From the NCBI GenBank assembly GCA_013399855.1, contig VXAY01007399.1, positions 1 through 64,000 of the forward strand: a stretch of DNA of 64,000 nt. The letters run 5' to 3'. Position numbers and translations under genes: made by a program. This document shows, in pieces, positions 1-11,894 of the stretch; positions within the stretch are counted from its first letter, which is position 1, and each line of letters starts with the position of its first letter. The notes under the pieces were generated by a model. The model worked only from the letters and a program-made list of their open reading frames with translations, ran no database searches and had not been told where the DNA came from. The DNA comes from Oxyruncus cristatus. Lineage: Eukaryota > Chordata > Aves > Passeriformes > Cotingidae.

Positions 1-2260
1 AGTCGCCCACGAGAACAAGGGCTCATGATGTCTTTAGGCATCACTCACCTCACTGGTTGCTGTCCTCCTTTTCCAAACAAACCCATTTTTAAGGACAGCA
101 GCCCTGCCTGTTGTGCTGCTCTGTTCCGTTGCATCCACTGCTGTCAGCATGAACAGTGGGACACCTCCAGGAGAACATGCCCAGAAAGGGAGACCATTCT
201 GCTGTGTCTGGCTGGTTTCCCAGGAAGTTGTCACACAAGAGTTCTACTGTGGCTGTGTCTGCTCCAGCACTTTTGAAATGGGTTTCTTATTGTGTTTTAT
301 GCCTTCTTGACCAGGGAGTGAATAAGTGAGAGGATGTTTTCCCCCATTTAAGCCTTTTCTAAGTCTGAGTGTATGTCAGAAAGTTCCACTGACCCTCATG
401 AAGGTGTTTTGGTTCACTTGTCAATGACACAAATACGTAGAGAAAAGCTGCCCTCTACACTTTATGATTTTGCCATTGATTCTGATAAACATGGACCCTT
501 TTCTTCCATCTTTACCAGGGAAATTATTATTTTAGAGGAATACATACATACATAATATAGATATGTAAAAATACATATGCGAAAAAATACATATGCATAA
601 CCATATTGGATTTCCCAACAACAAGAAGTAATAAACTCTGAAAGCTGTTTTACCATAAAGATTTGGCAAAGTTAAAATTACATTTCAGGAAGATATTTTA
701 TTTTCTACTTTTAATTTATCTATACATTTTAATTCATACATTTAATCCATAATATTATATTTACTCTCCTTTTATCTTCGATTTTCTTCTAATACCAAAA
801 AGACAAAGAAGGAAGGGATTTTAGTGAGATGTTTCAATACAGAGATTAACCTAATCAAGAAATCCAAAAACCAGAGCAAAAGAGTACATGTTAAACAGCT
901 TTGTTTCTTTTAACAAGGGCTCTGCAGAAAATACATGTGACTACTAAGAAAATCAAGATACTTACTGTCCTTTAAAAGAAGTCTAAGATTTACAGTGAAA
1001 ATACAATAGACTCTTTTAAAACACCTCTCATGACTGTGGATACTGAGGTATTGTCTGTGCCCAGTATAAAATCACAGCAGAAGCAGAGTGAAACTTTGAT
1101 CACATTGAAACCTAAAAGGGATTAAAATACTTGTCCTGATGAACAAACTTTGATGCTTTATTCTTAAAGCTACTAAGCTTCAAGAAATGCTTTTAAAAAA
1201 TCTTGAAATAATCTTGGGTACAGCAGAGACATAAGGAGAGGTATTTCATAATAACTTGAGGCAACTGGATTGCAGCTCTCGGGTGAGCAGTAGGTAAAAA
1301 AAAAACAACACAAGAGGGGAAGATTGATATAGAATAACCTCAGTGTTTTCTGTCAGAATGCCTACAATCATTATCATCTTGCAATCTGAAAGCTGTCAGG
1401 GAAAACTCTTATGACTGAACGGAAAAGGCAAAAACCTTTTAGTCTGCCAGGGCTGTAATCATAATGAAAAATGACACCTGAACCTTATCATGACAGTGAG
1501 TGGGAGTCACATAATAACACACTATGTCCTCAAAGGCACATGGTATGGGGCTTCTCCTTTATAATCTGATACAAAAACATCTGAATAAAAACATGCTGTG
1601 GATTTGTAACACTGTTCCCTTCAAAATGGATATCTTGTTTTGTTGTGTTTTCATACGTGGATACAAGTTCTCCTTTATTATGTGGCAAAAACAGCTCTCA
1701 CGTTTAATTTCTGGACAGGGAAAAATAAATGTTTTCATTTCAGATTGAATGTATATCTGCAGCTATGTTTTTGAGAGGGAACAGCAACGGCTAGGCATTT
1801 ATGCTTTGTGTTTAGTCACTTGGAGAAGTGTTCCAATTTTAAAATAATATGACCACTTCCTTCACAGTGAGTTCAAGGATTTTCTGTTCTCATCAACTTG
1901 AAAATATCCTGTACTTCTAATAAACCACCCTAGAAATTTTGTGTTTTGTATCAAACAGTGACTTTTTGAAATGCAGTGTTATGATGGTAGGGCTTGTGAA
2001 AAATTAAACCACTGCAAGACTTCACACTTCCTAATGTTTTGAGTAATTAAATGTGTAATACAGAAATAACATCAGTTTTGGCTGATGAGTAGTGACTAAA
2101 AGTGTCAAGCAATGAGTCTAGTTCACTTGTCAAGGAAAATGATCAAGTTGTAGTCAAAATTGTTGATATTCTGATCCAGAAGTAGGTATATTTTCTTGAA
2201 GAAAATATTATTATTTTAGCCTATTGCAAAAAGCTAAAAAATTTCTTCCTCATGAACTCT

Positions 2261-3212
2261 CAGTTGTGAAGGCCTAGATGTATTGTTCAACTAAGGAATA
2301 ACATCATGTATTTGAAAACCATTGTCATGCAATATATTTAGCTGTCTGCAAAAAAGAAGAGATTACTATGTTCACCTCTTTTGAGAAAAAGGCAGCCTCT
2401 GACAATCACAGATTCCATTCAATGCTCACATTTTCTAAATACCAGCATGGCTTACCTAAAGAGACTGGTGGAATTGATCATCAGTATAAGAGGTAAAGTC
2501 AGTGTTGCATGCTCTCACTGAGGTTAGCTTTATTTTGCAAAGTGAAATATCATTATTGAACATAGTTTCCAAGTAAGGCTCAAAGGTAATGCCCAATTAT
2601 GTCCTCCTAGTAATACCAGATCAAAGACATGATTAACTTTGCATGCTATGTCTTCATGAGGAAATGCTGCAGCCTTGGTGCAGCTACAGACAGAGGATGC
2701 CATACCTGCTACTAATAACGTGGAGAACCTGGAATCACAGATGAGCTTGGGAAGTCTCTGTGCTTGATATTGTTAATTGTTTGTATCTCCGTAGTTTATA
2801 GTTGTACAATCTGGGATCCCGGCATTCTGGGCACTGTGAAAACACAGAATAACAAGATGATGCCTGCAAAATTTGCAGCCTAGTTGACTGTAAAGTCACT
2901 TGGACAAGGGGTGGATAGATGCCATCAGTTAGAGAGGCAGTGAAAGTTTCTTCCAATTCCTCAAAGTGCTTCAGTCTGCCAACATGTGTCACCTCCATTT
3001 TATACTGGCTGAGCTTAAGCCAGCTGGCTTTCCTCCAGATCCTTTTTCGCATCAGGTATTTAGACAGCAGAGAATGCATTTTCTGTGCTCTGTGAAGAGA
3101 TGTAGAATAAATACGCTTGTTCACAAAGACAACAGTTTATACCAGACTACCTCAGTTGTTTTTAAATTATGTTATTTCTTGGTTAAATACAAATTCTAGG
3201 CCTTCACAACTG
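2261..3212. mobile_element. Candidate non-autonomous DNA transposon with ~47-bp terminal inverted repeats
   Basis: Positions 2261-2278 (CAGTTGTGAAGGCCTAGA) recur exactly as the reverse complement at 3195-3212. With small gaps the similarity continues inward to about 2307 and 3166 (both sides share, for example, AATAACAT.AT). The flanking octamers TGAACTCT and AGAACCCT agree at 6 of 8 positions, which would suit an old 8-bp target duplication of the hAT type, and the element starts with CAG as hAT elements do. The identity extends three bases outward (TCT/AGA), so the exact ends are uncertain. On the minus strand a 129-codon open frame (2735-3124) lies inside; I recognise no transposase motif in it. 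The family is unassigned. Confidence 0.7.
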
Positions 3213-6200
3213 AGAACCCTCAAGAAGGAAATGAAATTACTCCATAGAAACATCTGGGAATTCTTTCAAAGGATTCAGAATGCTTCACAAGGTTCAGACA
3301 TTTTCTTCTCTATAGCTCAGCAGGAGTGCTACTGTTCATAGATTCCTGATGTTAGCATATGGCAAAAATCCATGAGTAATTTTGGGACATGAATTAATCA
3401 CAAATTTTGCCCTTTACACTTGTAATGTTCTTGAATTTGTTTGCTATCTAGAAATGTCTTCTGGTAAAGCCTCTTACTCTGTAAGTCATCCACAAGCAAT
3501 TCATTGTAAATATTCCTAAAATACAATCCATGACCTCCTGAACCCTGATCCTGCAAACACTTACTCACATTCTTCTTGTGCTTAGTTCCATTAAAATCAA
3601 AGGAACTTTTACATGTGGTTGTAAAGTTAAGCCCAGGCGTAAGTGTTTGTAGGACGAAGGTTTAGGTTGTTCCATACCCCTGAATATTCTATGTGATATG
3701 TAGTATCTGTTAAATGAGCTGCAGGCACTCAAAACCAGTACAAAATCAGGGTTTTTCAGTCCCAGGGTGTTACTCCTGTTCCCTAACTGGAGAGTTATAG
3801 AATCTATCCTAACAAGTCTGAATTTTGGGTTATTTGAGCACATAATCCAGATTTGCTGGTAGTGATCCAACTCAAAATTAGCTTTGGACCACAGTTAAAT
3901 ACAAAGAAAAGGTTACTGAATCAAGTTCATTTAAGGAACAGAGTGAATATTCATCAGCTTTTTTGATGATTTCTTAATCACTACAGAGCCTTCTGTGCTG
4001 TGAACTTTATAATGGGGAAAAGTACTGATAAGCAGAGTTTCTAGGCTTTGAAGCCGTCCAGAGTTCTAGTGGAAAATGTTTGCTAGAGCTGGACAGATTT
4101 GTTTGCAGAAAATAAACCCAGAGTTTGAAAAGTTGCCTAGCCCACTGAAGAGAAAAACATAGTCTAGGAACAGCTGTTGACTGGCATGTTCAGCTATGTA
4201 GTTAGCTGTATGTTGTGTACTAGACATCCAGTGGTGAAAAGAATATACAGAATTTTGGATTTAACACATAAATTGCATTTGTCACTTGGTTCTGCAATCT
4301 CACTTGCTACTATTGCTGTGTCTCTCTCATTTTCACCATTTCAAGCAGGAAGGCATCATAAAAAGTTCCATCAGTTGGGTACCTGTGTGTATATGTGTGC
4401 ATCTAAACACGATCACCAGTGACGAAGAAGAGTTACTGCTTCATATATTCTGGAGATTTCCATCCTGTAATTTTAGTTCAGAGAAGTGGTATTTCAATGG
4501 TCATGAAACAGGATCTCTGAACCACTGAAAATAAAAGATTCCTGGTTTTCCATTAGGATATATAACACATATTTATACACTATATTTTTGATATATCTGG
4601 TAATTGGTCTTTTAGGCTTTGAATGCAGAAAGTCAATTTGAAGTTAATTAGAGAAGGATTTTATTAGTTAGAATTTTTATCACCCTTTAAAATCTGTGTA
4701 TCTGAATTCACAGTATCAAAAAAAGAGATGGAAGGATATAAAAATGTTCCTAATAAAAAGTTTTAATACTCTCTAAATTATTTATACAAGAGAGTTTTGG
4801 ATTCTTTATTCCCCAAATAACGTGTGCTTGTACAGGGTTTGTGAAGCTGTGTTGGACAATAGTTTCTACAGGCGCTTGTCTGGGGGGAATGTGTGCTTGT
4901 AATTTTACCCACAACCTACAATTTTCACACAGGAATATGTGTGTCTGATTTATGTAGATTAAAATTGCTTATATGACAGCTAACGTAGCCCTAAATTTGA
5001 ATCTGTGTTTATACTAACATGCACATATATACACAGAGATCCTCTTATGCCTCTCAACTCACCCTCCTATGAAAGGATCATAAACAGGTTCTTTTTATGA
5101 AAATATTCCATATATATTCTCAATAGTTTTCTCAGGTATTGAATTAAACTGAACCCATTCTGCAAGCTGTATCCTATCTATGTTTATAATGAATTGCTGT
5201 GATGTACGTTAGAGAAAGAAATCACAATTTGCCTGAGCCTCACTCTAGTTGACTGTACTAAACAAATTTAAGGAAAAAGTAATTTTTCTATGAGAAATTT
5301 AAAATTCATTGCGTCATTTTATTAAGGGGAAAAAAAATGTAAATATGTATTATGTCGATACTTCCAGTAATTGATATCATCCAGATGATTATATAGATAA
5401 TCGCTTGAAAGTAGCTTTATAATTGTATGCATGGCAGTTACTTGCTCTACTTCATTTGTAAAACTGTATTTCAAATTCTGCTTCTAATTCATTGCTTTGA
5501 ATTGAAAATAATCTTCTGTAACCAGGTTTAAATTGGTACAAAGGACACTGATAACTAGGTCAGGATGCCTACCAATCCCTACAAAGAGCTCAGTACAGAG
5601 AACTCCGATATTTTCATTAGTATTTTTATTGCTTTTTATTTCACAAAAGGGAAGAAATAAGTGCGATTCAGCAGCAGGTATTGTTAGAAGGTTTCAAGCA
5701 GTGTCAGTATTTCAATCTATCATGAATATTAACTTATCCTGTGGAGGGACGCTGGGACCTGGAGTGAAGATGTCAAATTCTCTGCACTCCAAACTCTATT
5801 GAGTGGAGATTTGTTCCTCTGCCTCTGCTCTCCTGCTCCAAAGCGAGACAGCTCAGACCCCAGATTCTGGTGGGGTTGCAGAAGGTTGGGATGACACTCT
5901 CTGTGTGCACTGCTATGCTGAGACTACCAACTCCTTCCACACATGGCGGAGGCCGGCTTGCTCAGGCATGAGCCTGGGCTGGGGCCGAGATGTGATGAAT
6001 GAGTTCTTTTTATATTTTCCTGTCTGTGAGACCTAGCAGGGGTTTTGAACTATTTCCCTAGCAGAAGTGGAATGAACTGCTCTTGACCAGCCCACTTTTC
6101 GTGTTATCACGTGTATGTGCCTGCATTTTTTGCCTACAGCTTGTTGTGTGACACATTCCGCTGGGGGAGAAGAGTTACCCCAGGCTGTGTTGATGAGCTC

Positions 6201-9200
6201 AACAGCCTCAGGCCATGCTGGGTTCACTGCACATACAACATGACTCTGTGAGCATATCCACACTCTCCATTTATCAATGATTTCCATGCATCTTAAAGCT
6301 ACTGAGTGGCAGGTTACCATGTACAGCACTAGAAATAGCCGCATTTTTCACCTCTTTGTCTCTTCTCTGTGTAGTTATCTTTCAGATTTCTCAGGCAGAC
6401 CTATTAACAAATTGGAGTGTACTTAAGCATGAGAGAAAATTTAACTTTACAGCCATTGCAACTGTGTCTCAGCATCTTTTGTCCTAGAAAAATGGGAAGA
6501 TTGCTTCTGAAAAAATGCAATTGATGCATCTTATGCTGTACATATATCAAAGGACTATCTGTATACAGTGTGAAGTTTTTTATCCCCTGGCAAGCCAGGA
6601 CACTTAGTTAATTAGGAACTTCTGTAAATATCTCATTTCCTCCTTAATAGTTTAGCTGGATCCAAGTTTTCCTATCAGCTTTGTGTAAAGCATACTTCAG
6701 CATAATTAGAACACCAGCTGGGTTGCAGAGGTTGGGGGTCATCTAAACCACATAAACAGCACCTACAGGGAGTTTGTGCTCTAGGTGTCATTGACATTGT
6801 CGTATCAATTTAAACCAAAGTAATGAAAAAAACCAACTAATACTATATATACAACCCTAATGTTAGATTTTGTAAGGAAATATATTTCTCTGACTGAACT
6901 TAGTCTGGTTCCTACTGAATCAGAGGAAGCTAGCATCTTTTATATAAAAATACTTTGACCTCTGAATTCCTTGAAGTTTTACTGATTTTTCCATGAAACT
7001 TTGATGCTTTCCTATTGCAAGTTTGTTTGGTTTTTTTTTTTCCAAACAGTAAAATGCCAGTATGAGTTGTTTGAAATGTGTTCTGTTTTGACTTTCCACT
7101 TTCTTTGACACAAATGACGATTTCATCCTTTGTCTGCTGTGTTTCTTTTTGTTCCTGCTTCTTGATTAAAAAAATGAAGGCAAACAGAGCCACTACATCT
7201 GTGTCTCACATGTTTACAAGCCCATTTCATTAATTCTATAAGCTGTCCAGGATTATATGTAGCATTTTGTTCACTAGGTGTGATTGTCAATAGGAAAAGT
7301 TTAATCCAATAGAGATTACCAAATAACTTAATTGAAGTTCCTATAAGAAGTTGATTTCTTAAGACGAGTATTTTAACCCCTACAATAACAGGGTGCATGG
7401 TTCTGTTAGATCAGCCCACTTTTCATGTTGGCACATGTGGTTGGCTCGTGGTTCCAGGCATGTATCACACAACCTTTTTGCAAACTTGGCAACCGAATTG
7501 ATGAAATATTATTGTGTAGTGCAGTGGCTGGACATGTAAGGTCCAGGAATCAGCCTTTAATTTACAGTTCCCTGGATGGCTTGGTAAAAAAAGAAGGTAC
7601 ACTGCTATGATGCTGGCATTTCCGATGTTTAGAAAAAACAGGGCTCACTGTTCATCATAAGTTGTTTTTACTTTCAAAATTCATTGGTTTCCCTGACATA
7701 GGCAGGTGGCTTGGTGAAACTAGGGTTATTTGGAAAGGCAGGATTCCTCTGGGAGAGTGAAAACTGTATGGTTTATTCTACAGTGAAACCTTGTTTTGTC
7801 AAATTCCTTAGCTGCTTGAGCCTTAAGCTTGGAGGCCTAGCTAAGCATTTGGGTGAATGCTTTGTTGTTGCTAGCTCTCATTCATATCTAGCTGTAGGGC
7901 ATCTTGCAGACAGGCTTCACTTGATAGTCACTTCATGTGGAAGGCAGCAAGGGAAGGAGGAATGTGAACAGATATACACTGCTCTAATTCTTTACAATCC
8001 ACCCAAGAAAAGTTGCCCTGGGAAGCAGGTCAGAAAACTCAGGTTTAATATGAAAGGAGAGGCATGCATTTCATATCATAAAACTGTTACCTGAATGAAT
8101 CTATTAAACTTGGACTCCTCATTCCAAATCAAACCTGGTAGTGTGGAGGGAATGTGAAAAAAAAAACAGGTTAGACCCACTGGATCTTACTCTAACTATA
8201 ATGATACAGCTGATACACAGAAAGTGAGTTGATTGTAGGGTACAGTAAATGTCTTGCTGCTATAGTTTTTCCTTCTTCTACAGTGAATTTCAGAAGTTGT
8301 TCAACTGTGAAGTAAGAGAAGGGTACCTTGTATGCCTTGTATCTTAGATGAAACTCGTTGGTTGGTCTGTTTTCAGTCCTCATGTTGAGGAATACTTTTT
8401 TTTTAAAAGTATTTGTTTACAAATTAATTTTATATTAAAGTAAGGATTCATACACCGTGCAGAGGCTGAAGTCAAGTTTCTCCTCACAGATTTTTTTTCT
8501 CTCTCAGATATTTAGCTTCCACACTTTTCCTTAGTAACATTTGTAATATGGAGGCAGATAGGAATTAATTGAAAAAATTTGCTTATAAACAACCAAAATT
8601 TCTACTTCTTTCTTCAACAGCAAAAGACTAATTTCCCAAGCCCCAATTTCCTTCTTAGTGATTTATTTCTGTTTACAGATAAAACAGAAGGCTGTAAGAC
8701 AGGACAGATAAAGTGAGGACATTCTATACTCAATATATTTTCATTAGAGCCACAGATAAATGCCTGTCATAAAAGAAGACCAATTTATTCTTAAAATGTG
8801 TTTTGATAGGTAGGCATTTATATTCTGTTTCAGTGTTTCTTGGTAACCATTTCCAAACACATCAACGACATTAATGTAATCTCTCAAATACCTGAGAGAT
8901 GAAAAGTGATACTTTTCATGCAGAAAAGCCAGAAAACAGATTAACTAAAGATCACTAAAAAACGATTGTAAAACTTGAATTTGGAACTCACATCCTCTCC
9001 TCTTTTCTTGATAGATACTTATATCTTTAAACATTCATGAAATTCATGGATCATATTGATCCTGCTCCATCAGAACAACCCAAGATACACTTAATATTAC
9101 AGAGAAAACTAGGTGCTTTACTAAGTTGAGTCATTAAGCATAAAGTTTGGGATGTTTCTGAAGGCAGTGTGTGAGAACTCCGGGTTCCTTTCCTATTAAA

Positions 9201-10073
9201 AATTTAGACAACTGAATGAAACCTTTCTCATGAAAATAAAAAAGTGACAGAAATGAAGCTTGCGAATGGAAATGTAACTGTCAGATTGAGATAGAACCAC
9301 TGAAGTACCCTACACTTTTTGTTGCCCCTATAAATGATATTTTCATTTTTTTTCACTCTTTGCATGATGTCTGAACATTTGATTCCACCCAGCTGCCCTA
9401 TTTTTTCCACTGTGCTCTGAATTCAACATTATTCCACTGAAAGTTTCATTGTCTACGCTTTTTATGTCTCCTAAGTGAAACACTTATATTGAATAACAGA
9501 GAAGCTAAATACTCAGTTTTAAATAGAATGGATTTAAAGTTAGAAAACAAAATCCAACAGACTTAACGAGTTTCTATATCAAACAACAGGTTTCTCTTGT
9601 GTATATGCACTGCTGAAAAAAAATGTAAACAGTGGCTTATAGTATGGCAGAATGATAAAGTGCTGCTTAAGCATGAGTTCCCACAACTCTCTTGTTTTGT
9701 AAGGCAGAAAGCCTCTAATCCAAAACATGCAAGGCAAAATACCTTTTTACTGAGGATTCCACACTTTGGTGTGCAAAGTGCAGTGGTCTTTATCCAGCAA
9801 AGCACTGGAGCCCATGTTTTAATTTAAGCCCATGAATTCATTTGATCAGAGAGCAGTCTGTTGACACGCTTGCCAGACTTTCTGGAAGATGTTTGTTGCG
9901 TTTCTCTATGACTTGCGGGATTAAGCCCTGCCGTAAGGAACATGCTGTCCAGTCTGATGCTATTGTTAATCTTCTGAAGAAAAATGTTTTAATGTAGAAG
10001 CAGAAGTGGTTTCTGACACTCTCTTTGTTCTGAAGAGCTTGCTTATGACAAAAGGAACCCTTCTGTGGACACA

Positions 10074-10312
10074 CAATAGTTCACTGATTAGAGCTCTCAG
10101 CTGAAGAGGAAAGAACCTAGGTTCAAACCCTTGATCTAAACCAGACAGAGCAGGGAATTGAACCTAAATTCTCTAGTGTGAGAGATTAGGATATTCCACT
10201 GGGATAACAACAAGCCAGGTTTCAACTCCCTGTTCTGTCTGGTTTGGATCAGGGAGTTGAACCTCAGTCTCCTCCATCTCAGCCTGTGTGCCCTCATCAC
10301 CAAGCTATTAGG
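10074..10312. repeat. Palindromic tRNA-SINE-like foldback element
   Basis: Two arms of about 92-96 bp (10074-10165 and 10217-10312) are reverse complements with roughly 70-75% similarity by eye, around a ~50-bp spacer. Each arm contains an exact RNA polymerase III B-box (GGTTCAAACCC at 10120-10130; on the minus strand GGTTCAACTCC, complement of 10253-10263). Upstream tRNA-like sequence of the form ...TTAGAGC.CTCAGCTG... precedes the left one. The layout resembles an old inverted tRNA-derived repeat that I recall from turtle and crocodile genomes; that link is from memory. An A/C-rich tract follows directly. Confidence 0.6.
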
Positions 10313-10338
10313 CCAAGATGGGATGGGTGTTATGTCCT

Positions 10339-10405
10339 TAAAAAAACCCCAAACAACAAAAAAAACCCCAACAACAAAACAACAAAACAAAACAAAAAAT
10401 TAAAA
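10339..10405. repeat. A/C-rich simple sequence
   Basis: A run of AAAACCCC and AACAAAAC type units, almost without G or T, directly after the foldback element. It may be the decayed tail of a retroposed copy. Confidence 0.7.
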
Positions 10406-11872
10406 AGCTCATTTTGCACCAGAGTAAAATCTAAACTACCAAATCCTGACTATTTCCACACGATGGAATTGTTGTTTCCTGGCCAGTCCTAGGGAGAGCT
10501 ACTTCGTGGTCACATACTGAGAGTGCCAGAAGCAATAGGAAGATATAAAACCCCTTTGTCCCTGCAAATGCAGCTAAAGATGCAGAGATTCAGCCATGTT
10601 ATCCACATGACTTTGGCAGAAACAGAGAAAACAAAACCACCAGAAGCCAGTTCATGTGAATGCCAGAGCTATCTCAGTGAACCACAGTTTTGTTTGGAGA
10701 AGAACGGGGGAGGAAGATTAATATTCTATCAGTGCTGTCAGAGGTGTCTGTGTCAGAGCACAGGCTGCCCCTGTGAGTTTGCTCGAAACTTCAAGCAGCT
10801 TTTTTCTCCACTGATTTCCATGCCTCTCTTCTTTTCCTTGATTTTCTACCTGGTTCTCTCTAATTTCCATACTTTTCTCCTGCTTTCATTGCCGTTACCA
10901 TATATTCATGTTTTTCTGTTTTCTACAAAGAAAGCTTAAGCTTTAGTCTTTGCAATGGCACACACAGTTGAACTTTGCTGCAAAATCCTCTGCCAATGTG
11001 CTTATATCAGTTGACAGAAATGGATGGGATTTAGCTGTTTATCTTGTCTTTGTAATCCACACTCACATGTTGAATTTCTTAATCTAATCCCAGGCATTTT
11101 TAAAGGTTTAAGTGGATTTATATGCTCATTACCTTTTCTTTCGCCTCCTGATTTTAGCTAGCAGCAGACCACCTATTGATTTTTGACAATCTAGCATGTG
11201 AACCTTTTTATAGCCATTTGCAGAGGGTTTGTTTACTTCAGTCATGTGAAGTTCATGGACTGAAAGTCTGTGTCTGTTGGAATTTGCAGTGTTGAGTATC
11301 TCCAGGTATGAAGCATGGACCTCTAGTTCAGAATAAGAGTCTTTGACATTCATTCACTTGTAATGGAAAATGGTCACTGTTTACTAAATCAACATTAGAG
11401 TGTGCTTGTTTATACCAGAGAATTATTCACAGTAAGGTTAGCATGGAAATGTGGGGTGTACGAATTATAATCAGAGTCTTTATTTCAGTCCCATTCACCA
11501 ACTGTATAAGCATATAACTATATATTCACCAACAGTGTAAGCACTGTTGCAAAATGCGTGCTTGGAAGTCATGTTATTATATGTGCCCAAGAGGGACTCA
11601 GTTTTGCTGGGTATGAGCATTTGGGATACTGCTGTTGTACACTCAGATTGTATTTTTTCCTATCCCCTGAAATACCCAGGGCACAAAGATATAATGTGAT
11701 GTCTTCTTCCCGTCTCTCTCCATTCACTCAGCAGCACAGAGTAAGATGCATGAGAACTTCCCTCATGTGTTTGTGTTGCTATGTTATCAACAAATGAGAT
11801 TCCATGGCCTGCTCCAGAAATGGTGCTCTCGCACACACTCCCGTAACTGTGTACACATGTTCAGTCTTGTAG

Positions 11873-11894
11873 CATGTCATGTCATGTCATGTCA
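11873..11894. repeat. (CATGT)n pentanucleotide microsatellite
   Basis: Just over four perfect copies of CATGT. Confidence 0.85.

Noticed and set aside
10523..10939. 138-codon + strand open frame
   Set aside because: Its end is a T-rich stretch giving Phe/Leu runs; no family match that I know and no supporting splice sites.
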